DNA of 16,266 nucleotides from Bacteroidales bacterium UBA5621 (GCA_002424525.1 DIKJ01000207.1:1-16266); one strand, 5' to 3'; shown: positions 7,220-15,016, counted from the first letter of the stretch. Notes: generated from the letters alone by a model not told the origin. Numbers and translations: made by a program.

Positions 7220-8500
7220 CTATTTTCCGGTAAAGGTTATTTTGTAGATATCTTCCAGACCGTATCCCGTAAATTCTTTATGTATTGAATAGTAGCCTGA
7301 CCTGCCATCGCCAACCGGCATAAAGAAGAAATTATCGTCCGGATTATTCAGCGGATACCCTATGTTTTCCGGCTTGCTCCACAGGTTGTTTTCCTGCTGT
7401 TCCGACCTGAAGATATCATATCCTCCGACGTTCTGGTGGCCTTGTGAGCTGAAGAACAGTGTTTTTCCCCTGTTGGCAAGGAAGGGCCTGTCCTCGTTGA
7501 ATTCAGTATTTACCCCGGGTCCCAGGTTAACCGGTGGACCCCAGTCACCGTTCTGCTTGTAAGAGACATAGAGATCGAGTCCGCCGAAGCCACCCGGCCT
7601 GTCGGATGCAAAGATCAGCCTGTTGCCGTCTTCAGAAATGAAACCATGCGATTCCCAGTATTTTGTATTGATGTTCCGGTTTAGTTTTGAAAGCTTGCTC
7701 CATTTCTTGCCGTCGAAAGAGCTTACATATATATCGCTGTTATTATAGTCGTGCTTTGACAGAAAAAGAAGTCTGCCGTCAGAGGAGAGGCTAGAAATAA
7801 AATGGTTGCCGTCTGATTGCAGTTCGGCAGTAATGTTCACCGGCTGGCTCCATTTTCCGTCGGTGAGGCGCGAAACCATAATGGCGTCGTAGAACTTCAT
7901 TGAGATCATATAAGCAAATGATTTCCCGTCGGTTGAGATGACAGGATTATAATCTGCATGTTCCGTGTTGAAGATAGTTCCAACATTCTCCTCCCTGAAG
8001 CTTACCGGGTTCGCCATTATTCCTTTAGCACTTTCGCATATTCTGATTTCATTCTGAATGAAACTGATATTCTCTTTGTCCTCAGGCAGGAGAGTCTCTA
8101 AGTATCTTTGATAGGTTTCCCTGGCTTTGTCGAACATATAGTTTATCCTGTAGGCTCTTCCCAGATCAAAGAGTGCATCATACGGCGCGGCTTTCTGGTT
8201 CAGTGTTCCTTCCCTGTGTATGGCTGACATGTTTTTAACCGCGGTCTCCAGGTAACTGATCGACAGGTTCTTCTTACCGGCGGTATTGAGATAGCAGGCA
8301 CCAATGCGGAATGCAAGGTTGTAGTTGTCGGGGTTGTATTCATACAGAGCCAGGTAATACGGCAGTGCATCGGCGTAATGCCCGTGAAGGAAAAAGTACT
8401 CCGCATCGAGGAAAGTCTCCTGGAGATTGCCGGGACTCTGGGTCCATAACGAAACGGGAATAGCTATCAGGGCAAAAAGAGAGGCAATTCTTCTGCTCAT
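7220..8500 (-). CDS. Minimal TPR/PD40 propeller exported protein
   Basis: This 426-aa protein is the shortest of the four paralogues. A signal peptide covers about residues 1-21 (MSRRIASLFALIAIPVSLWT, then Q). TPR-like helices cover about 25-160, including ALPYYLALYEYNPDNYNLAF and AYRINYMFDKARETYQRYL. The PD40 propeller covers about 175-422, with SEDGNRLIFASDRPGGFGG, a GHQNVGGYDIF blade and a closing blade ending LEDIYKITFTGK. Translation stops exactly at the propeller edge. The 50 bp downstream hold no remnant of a CRD, OmpA or SPOR domain, so this looks like a naturally short form rather than a broken gene. It has no anchor and is probably soluble in the periplasm, perhaps docking on its paralogues. 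The gene is 80 bp after the 826-aa gene and 50 bp before the 732-aa gene, same strand. Confidence 0.85.
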   Translation of the reverse strand: MSRRIASLFALIAIPVSLWTQSPGNLQETFLDAEYFFLHGHYADALPYYLALYEYNPDNYNLAFRIGACYLNTAGKKNLSISYLETAVKNMSAIHREGTLNQKAAPYDALFDLGRAYRINYMFDKARETYQRYLETLLPEDKENISFIQNEIRICESAKGIMANPVSFREENVGTIFNTEHADYNPVISTDGKSFAYMISMKFYDAIMVSRLTDGKWSQPVNITAELQSDGNHFISSLSSDGRLLFLSKHDYNNSDIYVSSFDGKKWSKLSKLNRNINTKYWESHGFISEDGNRLIFASDRPGGFGGLDLYVSYKQNGDWGPPVNLGPGVNTEFNEDRPFLANRGKTLFFSSQGHQNVGGYDIFRSEQQENNLWSKPENIGYPLNNPDDNFFFMPVGDGRSGYYSIHKEFTGYGLEDIYKITFTGK

Positions 8501-8520
8501 ATCTGAATATATTTAATACT

Positions 8521-8528
8521 CAAATTTA
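8521..8528 (-). promoter_or_regulatory. -7 promoter-like element before the 426-aa gene
   Basis: The minus strand reads TAAATTTG, matching TAnnTTTG, 20 nt before the ATG at 8500. No clear -33 TTTG is visible. It lies just downstream of the inverted repeat at 8546-8561, so the 426-aa gene may have its own start of transcription. Confidence 0.35.
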
Positions 8529-8545
8529 TAAAAATATTGCCACTA

Positions 8546-8561
8546 TGGTAATCACTTACCA
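8546..8561. promoter_or_regulatory. Perfect inverted repeat (6-bp arms, 4-nt loop), possible operator or weak terminator
   Basis: TGGTAA (8546-8551) and TTACCA (8556-8561) are perfect reverse complements separated by TCAC. The element is 20 nt beyond the stop of the 826-aa gene and about 18 nt upstream of the -7-like element of the 426-aa gene. On the minus strand a broken T-rich stretch follows only after about 12 nt, so a standard intrinsic terminator is not convincing and an operator is equally possible. Confidence 0.35.
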
Positions 8562-8580
8562 GTTTATTTTGTAAAACGAC

Positions 8581-11061
8581 CTAAACCCGGTCATAGCCGG
8601 GCTGGTCCACTGACTTATTTTTTCTTCTTCGTCTGAGCAGGATAAGGAGCAGGAACAGGAATAACAGAAGCACTCCTCCGCCCGCAACCAGTGCAGTGGT
8701 AAGCGTGCTCCATTTTTTCTTTGCGTCCGTAATCTCCTGAGGTTCAGGAGCAGGCGGTTCCTGCGGAGGATTAAGGATACTGTCGGCCAGTCTGTCAAGA
8801 TCTTCGGGTTTAATCCTTCCTTCGCTCATTGCAAACACATAGTTCTGGAGGTCGGTCCATGTTTTCAGGTTTGCCTGGATGATATCGAGTCCGCCCAGTA
8901 TCACCTTCAGTTCCCCTTCGGCATACCTTGCCAGCAGGTTGACTACTGCCTGGGTAAGGACATTATCCATCAGTGCCACCCTGAGGGCCAGTTTGTCTAT
9001 ATCTTCACCGTCAATTCCCTTCCCTGCTCCCACGATCTTCAGGTGCGACAGCACATCGTCGGTTCTTGCGAAACTCTGCCCGCCGAGGTCCGAACCATCG
9101 ATAAGCTTCCGTAACCTGTCGTCCGCCCTGTTCCTGAGCATGTTGATGAATGCATCAATCTGGTCGCGGGAAGTCGTTCTAACATATTCGGGTTTCTCGT
9201 CGGGCGCAACTGCATAGACCTTTCTGTAGGACACGATAACCTCGGCCGATGTGGTGTTGCTGAAACGGTCCCTGAGGGTGAACATTATGCTGTTTTCTCC
9301 GGGCAGGGGGACCAAAGTGTAAGAGAACGACGGATCGGTGATCCTGTATTTCTTTACCGATATCTCTTTGAATCCGGCCCTGTGAGTGACAGTGAGGTCC
9401 GACCGGGTTTCAGCCCTTAGTCTTATTGTCACAGGATCGCTGGTCGTTACTATTATGTACCTGTTGCCTTCGATCGCAAGTTCAGCAACGAAATCGGTCC
9501 TGGGGAGGATCGTTGCCGGAATTAGGAAGGTATCAGCAGGGTACGTGACCGGAAGGTCGATGATCCTTTTCACCTTCTCCGCCGCCTCTGTCTCGTATGT
9601 AAATTCATAAACGCCCTGATTCAGTTGTAATTCATACTCACCTGTCGCCTGCTCAGAAAATAATGTGGTCAGTGTTTCGTTTTTTCTGGTGTCCACAACG
9701 CTGATCTTTACAGGGTCAGATGGGCCTGACACCAGGTCAGCTATTTTTGCCAGTCCGATCACAAAAAACTTCCTCGGGTTCCTGTCCGAAAAGATCTCCA
9801 CCCTGTATATATCCTGCCGGCCGAAGTTACCGGGACTATATTTTGCGATATATCCCTCATTGCCGTTTTTGAATGGTTTGAAGAAGATATCATCATCGGT
9901 GGTATTGAGCGGGAACCCCATGTTCACCGGGGTTTTCCACTCACCTTTTTCGGGCACTTCAGCATAGAAAAAATCGTATCCTCCCATGTTGTAATGGCCT
10001 CTCGAGCTGAAAAAGAGTAGTTTATCATCTTCTGAAAGGAAAGGTGTTTCCTCGTTGTAGGGTGTGTTTATTGATGGTCCGAGGTTGACAGGGGGACCCC
10101 AGTCGCCCGATTTTTCCCTTTCGGAAACATAGATGTCGAGACCGCCGAATCCACCGTTCCTGTTGCTGGTAAAATAGAGTTTGCGGTTATCGCGCGAAAC
10201 GGTAGCATGTGATTCCCAGAATTTCGTGTTTATCCTGTCGTTCAGTTTAACTGGAAGAGACCACCTCCCGTTCTCGAACCTCGATGTGTAAATATTGCCA
10301 TCATAATCGACCGAGCTGTAGAGGTACAGATCTTTGCCGTCGGCTGAAAGTGATGTCGGAAAGAAGTCCCTGTCGACCTTCAGTATCTCGTTCATGTTCA
10401 CCGGCGGGTTCCAGACGCCATTTGTCCTTATTGCGTACAGGATAGCGTCATAGAAGGCCAGGCCTCGCGAGAAGACGATAAGGTTCTCATCGTCTGAAAC
10501 AACAGGATTGAATTCAGAATTGGCAGTGTTGATAACATTTCCAAGGTTTGTTTTTCTCACGTAGACCGGGTTCTCCATCAGCTTTTTTGCATTGTGGCAC
10601 GATTGGATCTGCAGGTTGATGATCGTCGAATCGTAGATTTTCGGGTCGAGACTCGTTTTGAAGAGCTTGTATGTCTCGATGGCCTTATCGATCTCGTTGT
10701 TTATCCTGTAAGCGTTAGCCAGGTGATACAGCACATCCCATGGTGCCTCTGACTCTCTGAAGCGCCCATCCCTGAAACCGGGGCCGATCTTTTTTGCTGC
10801 AGCTTCGAGAAAGTCAACAGCCTTATCCTTTTCCCCTGGCGTGTTGAGGTAGCACTGGCCGATCCGGTACATATAATTGCCGTTATCGGGATAGAGCTTG
10901 TGAAGCCGGAGGTAGAGCGGCAGGGCTTCCCTGTAATCTTCGAAAAGCATCCAGCTTTCAGCTTCAAAGAACATATTCCTTATTTCGGTCCTCGACTGGG
11001 AGGTAAGTTCAGTATTGATTAGCGCAGTCAGCAACCACGATAAGAGGATTATCCTTTTCAT
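8581..11061 (-). CDS. TPR/PD40 propeller protein with duplicated helical domain and C-terminal membrane anchor
   Basis: The product is 826 aa. A signal peptide covers about residues 1-22 (ending LTSQ). TPR-like helices cover about 25-160. The PD40 propeller covers about 175-425, with SRDNRKLYFTSNRNGGFGG and GHYNMGGYDFF blades closely like the two genes downstream. Beta-rich segments run about 430-615. A helical region (about 630-763) consists of two related copies: 637-692 and 705-759, ending EDIDKLA and EDLDRLA. A Pro/Glu-rich linker (764-779), one hydrophobic helix (about 788-809, LFLFLLLILL) and RRRRKNK follow. With a cleaved signal and a positively charged tail after the helix, the likely topology is a periplasmic body anchored in the inner membrane with a short cytoplasmic end. 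I do not recognise the helical module. It is the first gene of the four-paralogue series. Confidence 0.85.
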   Translation of the reverse strand: MKRIILLSWLLTALINTELTSQSRTEIRNMFFEAESWMLFEDYREALPLYLRLHKLYPDNGNYMYRIGQCYLNTPGEKDKAVDFLEAAAKKIGPGFRDGRFRESEAPWDVLYHLANAYRINNEIDKAIETYKLFKTSLDPKIYDSTIINLQIQSCHNAKKLMENPVYVRKTNLGNVINTANSEFNPVVSDDENLIVFSRGLAFYDAILYAIRTNGVWNPPVNMNEILKVDRDFFPTSLSADGKDLYLYSSVDYDGNIYTSRFENGRWSLPVKLNDRINTKFWESHATVSRDNRKLYFTSNRNGGFGGLDIYVSEREKSGDWGPPVNLGPSINTPYNEETPFLSEDDKLLFFSSRGHYNMGGYDFFYAEVPEKGEWKTPVNMGFPLNTTDDDIFFKPFKNGNEGYIAKYSPGNFGRQDIYRVEIFSDRNPRKFFVIGLAKIADLVSGPSDPVKISVVDTRKNETLTTLFSEQATGEYELQLNQGVYEFTYETEAAEKVKRIIDLPVTYPADTFLIPATILPRTDFVAELAIEGNRYIIVTTSDPVTIRLRAETRSDLTVTHRAGFKEISVKKYRITDPSFSYTLVPLPGENSIMFTLRDRFSNTTSAEVIVSYRKVYAVAPDEKPEYVRTTSRDQIDAFINMLRNRADDRLRKLIDGSDLGGQSFARTDDVLSHLKIVGAGKGIDGEDIDKLALRVALMDNVLTQAVVNLLARYAEGELKVILGGLDIIQANLKTWTDLQNYVFAMSEGRIKPEDLDRLADSILNPPQEPPAPEPQEITDAKKKWSTLTTALVAGGGVLLLFLFLLLILLRRRRKNKSVDQPGYDRV
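8643..9174 (-). other. Novel duplicated helical module and membrane anchor within the 826-aa protein
   Basis: This segment covers about residues 630-806 of the 826-aa protein. Copy 1 (637-692) starts AFINMLRNRADDRLRKLIDG and copy 2 (705-759) starts AVVNLLARYAEGELKVILGG. They align almost without gaps and both end in a ...ED[IL]D[KR]LA motif. A 12-residue linker separates them. The copies are diverged, so the duplication is old. Confidence 0.6.
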
Positions 11062-11156
11062 TCAGTTGATTTTCATTTCTCAAGCTACTAATATATGAGA
11101 AATAAAACAAAACAGGAAATCGCTTTTTCTGCTTTTTATTAACCGTGAAAAAAAAG
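11062..11156. promoter_or_regulatory. Spacer and 5' leader before the TPR/PD40 cluster, with inverted repeat
   Basis: This 95-bp AT-rich gap lies between the E2 stop and the 826-aa start, both on the minus strand. It contains a perfect inverted repeat, ATTTCTCA (11075-11082) and TGAGAAAT (11096-11103), with a 13-nt loop, 13 nt from the start codon. On the minus strand it is not followed by a T-run, so an operator or a leader hairpin is more likely than a terminator. A T8 tract directly follows the E2 stop but has no stem before it. No TAnnTTTG match was found. Confidence 0.4.
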
Positions 11157-12587
11157 TTACTGATCGGCGCTGTAGTTTTCAAGGATCTCTTTCAGTCTGC
11201 TCAGGAATTTCCCTGCCAGGGCTCCGTCGATAACCCTGTGGTCGTAGGTAAGTGCGAGTATCATTATCTGGCGGATCGCGATCACATCCCCGTCGGGTGT
11301 TTCTATTACAGCCGGCATCTTCCGCACCGCCCCGGTGCCAAGTATCGCGCTCTGAGGCTGGTTTATAATAGGTGTGCCGGCCAGGTTATTGTAGCTTCCG
11401 AAATTGGTGAGGGTGAAGGTCCCGCCATTTATCTCATCGGGTTTCAGTTTGTTGTTCCTTGCCCTGTCGGCAAGATCGTTGACAGCCTTTGCCAGTCCCT
11501 TCAGATTTTTCTCGTTTGCATTTTTAATAACCGGCACAATGAGATTGCCATCGGGCAGGGCGGTGGCCATTCCGATGTTTATATTTTTTTTGACAATAAT
11601 ATTGTTTCCGTCAACCGAGACATTGATCATGGGAAAATCGCTTAGTGCCCTTGCCGTTGCATCGATAAAGATCGGAGTGAGGGTGAGTTTCTGCCCTTCC
11701 GCCGCAAGGTATTTATCCTTTACACTGTTTCTCCAGTTTACGAGCCGGGTCACGTCGGCGTCGATGAAGGAAGTAACATGGGGTGAAGTCCTTTTTGACA
11801 TGACCATATGCTCGGCGATGAGCTTCCGCACCCTGTCCATTTCGATGACCACATCCCCTTCAGCAGGAGTCAGAGGTGTGCTTTTTCCTGCATCAGGCTT
11901 CTGTGCTTCAGGCTTTTGTACATCAGACTTTTGTACATCAGACTTCTGTGCTTCAGCTTTCTGTGCTTCAGCTTTCTGTGTCTCAGTTTTCTGTGACTCA
12001 GTTTTCAGAACCTTAGCCTTCAGTGCCTCAGCCTCTTGTGTCTCAGCCTTCTCTGCTCGTTCTGCGGCTTTTTTCCTTTCCTCCAGGATTTTCAGAATGT
12101 CATCCTTTGTTATCCTTCCATCCATTCCCGTCCCGGTAACCTTATCCAGGTCGGCATAGCTTATCCCTTCGCGGGCGGCGATGCTTCTTACGAGAGGTGA
12201 AATGAATTTGCCTGACGGTGTCCTGCTTTTCATTTCGCCCGAGAGCGTCTCCACCTCCTTCTCCTCCTTCCTGACACTATCGATGGTCTCCCTGACCCTT
12301 TCAACCTCTTTTTCAACTTTTTCCGGATGGTCGGCTGTGAGCTCTATCTCAGTCTCGATAACGGCAATGGTTTCCCCCACTTTAGCCAGGGATCCTTCGG
12401 GAAGGGCGATTGAAACGATTGTGCCTGAAACGGGTGCAGGCACCTCTGAATCAACCTTGTCGGTTGCCACTTCAACGATAGGATCGTCTTCCTTAACTTT
12501 CTCCCCCTCTTTTACGAGCCATTTGCTGATAGTTGCTTCGATAACCCCTTCGCCCATTGCCGGGAGTATAATGTTCATCCTTGCCAT
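11157..12587 (-). CDS. 2-oxoacid dehydrogenase E2 component (dihydrolipoamide acyltransferase)
   Basis: E2 forms the core of pyruvate or branched-chain 2-oxoacid dehydrogenase complexes and passes an acyl group from lipoyl-lysine to CoA in the cytoplasm. The 476-aa product has one lipoyl domain (about 4-80) with the lipoylated K44 in ATDKV, an E3/E1-binding domain (about 127-164, FISPLVRSIAAREGISYADL), and a catalytic domain (about 243-474) with the DHRVIDG active-site motif (H450, D454) and GGTFTLTNFGSYNNLAGTP. Between binding and catalytic domains lies a 60-residue linker built of five-residue repeats of the KAEAQ/KSDVQ type, replacing the usual Ala/Pro-rich flexible linker. No E1 or E3 gene lies in the window, so pyruvate versus branched-chain specificity is undecided. 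It follows recR by 55 nt on the same strand. A second ATG, Met4, is a possible start. Confidence 0.93.
   Translation of the reverse strand: MARMNIILPAMGEGVIEATISKWLVKEGEKVKEDDPIVEVATDKVDSEVPAPVSGTIVSIALPEGSLAKVGETIAVIETEIELTADHPEKVEKEVERVRETIDSVRKEEKEVETLSGEMKSRTPSGKFISPLVRSIAAREGISYADLDKVTGTGMDGRITKDDILKILEERKKAAERAEKAETQEAEALKAKVLKTESQKTETQKAEAQKAEAQKSDVQKSDVQKPEAQKPDAGKSTPLTPAEGDVVIEMDRVRKLIAEHMVMSKRTSPHVTSFIDADVTRLVNWRNSVKDKYLAAEGQKLTLTPIFIDATARALSDFPMINVSVDGNNIIVKKNINIGMATALPDGNLIVPVIKNANEKNLKGLAKAVNDLADRARNNKLKPDEINGGTFTLTNFGSYNNLAGTPIINQPQSAILGTGAVRKMPAVIETPDGDVIAIRQIMILALTYDHRVIDGALAGKFLSRLKEILENYSADQ
11883..12062. repeat. Degenerate 15-bp tandem repeat coding the E2 linker
   Basis: This segment codes residues 176-235 of the E2 gene. 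The most regular part is KTESQ-KTETQ-KAEAQ-KAEAQ-KSDVQ-KSDVQ-KPEAQ-KPDAG, with looser copies before it. At DNA level the unit is 15 bp, with nearly identical adjacent copies (two KAEAQ, two KSDVQ), which points to recent in-frame expansion by slippage. Unit number probably varies between strains. Confidence 0.85.
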
Positions 12588-12642
12588 AACTGAGTTTTTT
12601 TGTTTTTACTCTATTCAGATAACAACCATGAACGTGATATGT

Positions 12643-13269
12643 TTACGTATTCTGAACCTGCTGATACGGATTACGGTTATTGATAGCCCTTCCGAGGGTT
12701 ATTTCGTCGGTATATTCAAGTTCATCGCCAACAGCCACTCCCCTGGCAAGAGTTGTAAGAAGAAGATCGTATTTGCTGAGCCGTTTAAACAGGTAGAAAT
12801 TTGTGGTATCACCTTCCATCGTTGTGCTCAGGGCGAGGATGACCTCCCTTATGCCACCCTCCCGCACTCTGCCCTCGAGCTCATCTATCTTCAGGTCTGC
12901 CGGGCCAACGCCGTCAACCGGTGAGATAATACCGCCAAGCACATGATACAATCCCCTGTACTGACGGGTATTCTCGATGGCCATCACATCCTGGATGTTC
13001 TCAACGACGCAGATAAGTGATCTGTCTCTCTTTTCATCACTGCAAATTTTGCATATCCCTGTGTCGGAGATGTTACTGCATATTTTGCAGTAGTGTATCT
13101 CTTCGCGGAGTTTTATTATGCTCTCACCGAACCTTTTTACCTCTTCGGGGTCCCTTTTGAGAAGGTTCATTACCAGCCGGAAAGCGGTCTTTCTGCCAAT
13201 CCCCGGAAGTGATGAAAATCCGGTCACTGCATTCTCGAGCAGGCGTGAGGGGAACTCGGTGAAACTCAT
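12643..13269 (-). CDS. recR: Recombination mediator protein RecR
   Basis: RecR acts with RecO (and RecF) to load RecA on single-stranded DNA at gaps during recombinational repair in the cytoplasm. The 208-aa length is typical. An N-terminal helix-hairpin-helix contains [12 protein letters not shown] (21-32). The C4 zinc finger has Cys at 61, 64, 73 and 76. A TOPRIM domain (about 84-178) starts [15 protein letters not shown] and includes the conserved [16 protein letters not shown] and [11 protein letters not shown]. All expected motifs are present. The gene is first in its run on this strand, with E2 55 nt downstream, and is divergent from the symporter gene across a repeat-rich spacer. Confidence 0.97.
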   Translation of the reverse strand: MSFTEFPSRLLENAVTGFSSLPGIGRKTAFRLVMNLLKRDPEEVKRFGESIIKLREEIHYCKICSNISDTGICKICSDEKRDRSLICVVENIQDVMAIENTRQYRGLYHVLGGIISPVDGVGPADLKIDELEGRVREGGIREVILALSTTMEGDTTNFYLFKRLSKYDLLLTTLARGVAVGDELEYTDEITLGRAINNRNPYQQVQNT

Positions 13270-13288
13270 TTCAGATTATTTAATCGAA

Positions 13289-13316
13289 GGTTGCTGGTTC
13301 CTTGTTGCTGGTTAAT
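13289..13316. repeat. Heptanucleotide array B1 (4 units), 20 bp upstream of recR
   Basis: Four 7-bp units in register: GGTTGCT, GGTTCCT, TGTTGCT and GGTTAAT. They are reverse complements of the AACCAGY-type units of array B2. Eleven bases at 13289-13299 are perfectly complementary to 13405-13415 in B2. The array begins 20 nt from the recR start codon and therefore probably lies within the recR leader or promoter. Confidence 0.8.
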
Positions 13317-13397
13317 TTCTGATTTATAGAGTAATAGATCATTTTGTCCATATTTCATTCAATTATTCAACAACTATTAAAATGTTTATTTTGAGTC

Positions 13398-13445
13398 AAC
13401 TAGCAACCAGCAACCAGTAACCAGTAACCAGTAACCAGTAACCAG
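13398..13445. repeat. Heptanucleotide array B2 (AACCAGY, 7 units)
   Basis: Units in order are AACTAGC, AACCAGC, four copies of AACCAGT and a final AACCAG. The 7-bp register is exact. The central copies are identical, so they are recent or kept uniform. The array lies about 105 bp upstream of the symporter ATG and is inverted with respect to B1. Confidence 0.93.
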
Positions 13446-13549
13446 AATGCTTTAGCACAAATTTAATTTAATTATTCCCTTTAAACTAAAAGGCCGGGAC
13501 TTTTTTGTCCTGCAATCTTTTTGTTATTCTTGCAGATAATTTTAACGAT

Positions 13550-15016
13550 ATGTCGCCGTCAGTTATTCTCGGGATATTTCTTATTTACATGGCACTCCTT
13601 TTCGTTGTGACCTGGGTAACCGCCCGAAGGGCCGACAGCCAGTCGTTTTACATCGGCAACAGGATCTCCCCGTGGTTCGTCGTGGCCTATGGCATGATAG
13701 GAGCGTCGCTGTCGGGGGTTACATTCATGTCGGTGCCCGGCTGGGTAAAAGAGACTCAGTTCAGCTATATGGTGGTGGTGTTCGGCTACCTTTTCGGATA
13801 TTTTGTCATCGCACTGGTCCTTCTGCCTCTCTATTACAGGCTGAAGCTGACTTCCATTTACACTTACCTGGAACAGCGTTTCGGCTTCTGGTCGTACAAG
13901 ACCGGTGCAGGCTTTTTCATAATATCACGCACACTGGGCGTCTCGTTACGTATGTTCCTGGTTATCAATGTTCTTCAGATTTTCGTTTTTGATGCCTGGA
14001 ATATTCCGTTCTGGATCAACGTCCTTATTTTCATTCTGCTCATAGTAGCCTATACTTTAAAAGGAGGTATCAGGACGATAGTCTGGACCGACACCCTTCA
14101 GACAACCTTTATGCTTCTGGCGGTAATTTTATCCATTATTCATATAGGAAAAGGGATGGATCTCTCATTTCCCGAAATGGCTGAGAAAATCCGCGACAGA
14201 AGTATTTCAGGGATGTTCATAACCGACTGGCATCACGAGAGGTTTTTCATCAAGCAATTCCTGAGCGGGATGTTCATAACGATTGTGATGACCGGTCTTG
14301 ATCAGGAGATGATGCAGAAAAACCTCAGTTGCAGGAACCTGAAGTCGGCACAGAAGAACATGTTCACGTTCAGCGGAATACTTATCCTCGTCAATTTCCT
14401 GTTCCTCTGCCTGGGCGCGGTACTGCTGTTATACAGTCAGAGCAGGAATATCGTCACTGCATCGACGGATGATATTTTTCCGGTTGTCGCATTCCAGTAT
14501 CTGGGACCTGCTGCCGGCATAGTATTTCTGATAGGGCTTGTTTCGGCGGCCTTTCCGAGTGCCGACGGAGCACTCACATCGCTGACCACCTCGGTAAGTA
14601 TTGATTTTCTCGGGCTTGACCGGAAACAAGGAATTCCGGAGGTTGTCAGGACCAGGATACGTTACCTGGTTCACCTGGCAATTGCCCTGGTTTTTTTTGT
14701 GAGCATTTTATTATTCAGGACCTTGAGTGATACAGCAGTGATTGACAAGCTGTTAACGCTTGCAGGATATACTTATGGTCCGCTATTGGGATTATATTCG
14801 TTCGGACTCTTCACGAGAAGGAGAGTTCTGGACCGGGTAACGCCGGTGATTGCTGTCTTATCGCCGGTTATCTGTTATTTCCTGAGCCGTTATTCGGAGG
14901 TTCTTTTCAGCGGCTACAGTTTCGGATTCGAACTGCTTCTGGTCAACGGCTTCATAATGTTTGTGGGATTGCTTTTATTCAGCAGGCGGAGTTCCGGGGT
15001 AATCGGTGATCGGTGA
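13550..15016 (+). CDS. Sodium:solute symporter (SSS/SLC5 family)
   Basis: The 488-aa product is an inner-membrane Na+-coupled transporter with about 13 hydrophobic segments (TM1 about 5-23), the LeuT fold typical of the family. Family landmarks are GASLSGVTFMSVPG (51-64, the broken TM1 helix), YLEQRFG (106-112), TLKGGIRTIVWTDTLQ (169-184), DQEMMQKNLSCRN (251-263) and SAAFPSADGALTSLTTS (332-348), which holds the Ser/Thr residues of the Na2 site. The substrate cannot be told from sequence; sugars, sialic acid and other organic solutes are all possible in this group. ATG 13550 is chosen over TTG 13505 because TM1 follows it at the usual distance. The last residues VIGDR and the stop codon are encoded by a 7-bp repeat (15002-15022), so the very C-terminus may be acquired. 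Confidence 0.93.
   Translation: MSPSVILGIFLIYMALLFVVTWVTARRADSQSFYIGNRISPWFVVAYGMIGASLSGVTFMSVPGWVKETQFSYMVVVFGYLFGYFVIALVLLPLYYRLKLTSIYTYLEQRFGFWSYKTGAGFFIISRTLGVSLRMFLVINVLQIFVFDAWNIPFWINVLIFILLIVAYTLKGGIRTIVWTDTLQTTFMLLAVILSIIHIGKGMDLSFPEMAEKIRDRSISGMFITDWHHERFFIKQFLSGMFITIVMTGLDQEMMQKNLSCRNLKSAQKNMFTFSGILILVNFLFLCLGAVLLLYSQSRNIVTASTDDIFPVVAFQYLGPAAGIVFLIGLVSAAFPSADGALTSLTTSVSIDFLGLDRKQGIPEVVRTRIRYLVHLAIALVFFVSILLFRTLSDTAVIDKLLTLAGYTYGPLLGLYSFGLFTRRRVLDRVTPVIAVLSPVICYFLSRYSEVLFSGYSFGFELLLVNGFIMFVGLLLFSRRSSGVIGDR

Larger units (their letters stand above)
13270..13549. promoter_or_regulatory. Divergent recR/symporter spacer with two opposing heptamer arrays
   Basis: This 280-bp gap must hold the promoters of both divergent genes. 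It contains heptamer array B1 (13289-13316) near recR and B2 (13398-13445) toward the symporter, with an AT-rich 81-bp stretch between them. On the minus strand TAAATTTG (13465-13458) matches the -7 consensus but lies nearly 190 nt from recR. I could not pick a convincing promoter for either gene. The reading frame of the symporter stays open back to a TTG at 13505, but the resulting extra residues do not look like part of the family. Confidence 0.5.

Noticed and set aside
7220..8500. The 426-aa gene as a pseudogene broken from a longer SPOR/OmpA form
   Set aside because: The stop is at the propeller boundary, the frame is clean and no downstream coding remnant is found in the 50-bp spacer.
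11404..12159. Long open frame on the plus strand opposite the E2 gene (251 codons)
   Set aside because: It is a shadow of the E2 gene: its Phe/Cys/Ser-rich repeats are the antisense reading of the 15-bp linker repeat, and the E2 frame has complete conserved domains.
13505..13549. TTG-initiated 15-residue extension of the symporter
   Set aside because: The ATG at 13550 places the first membrane helix normally; the extension has no family resemblance and its TTG has no ribosome-binding signal.
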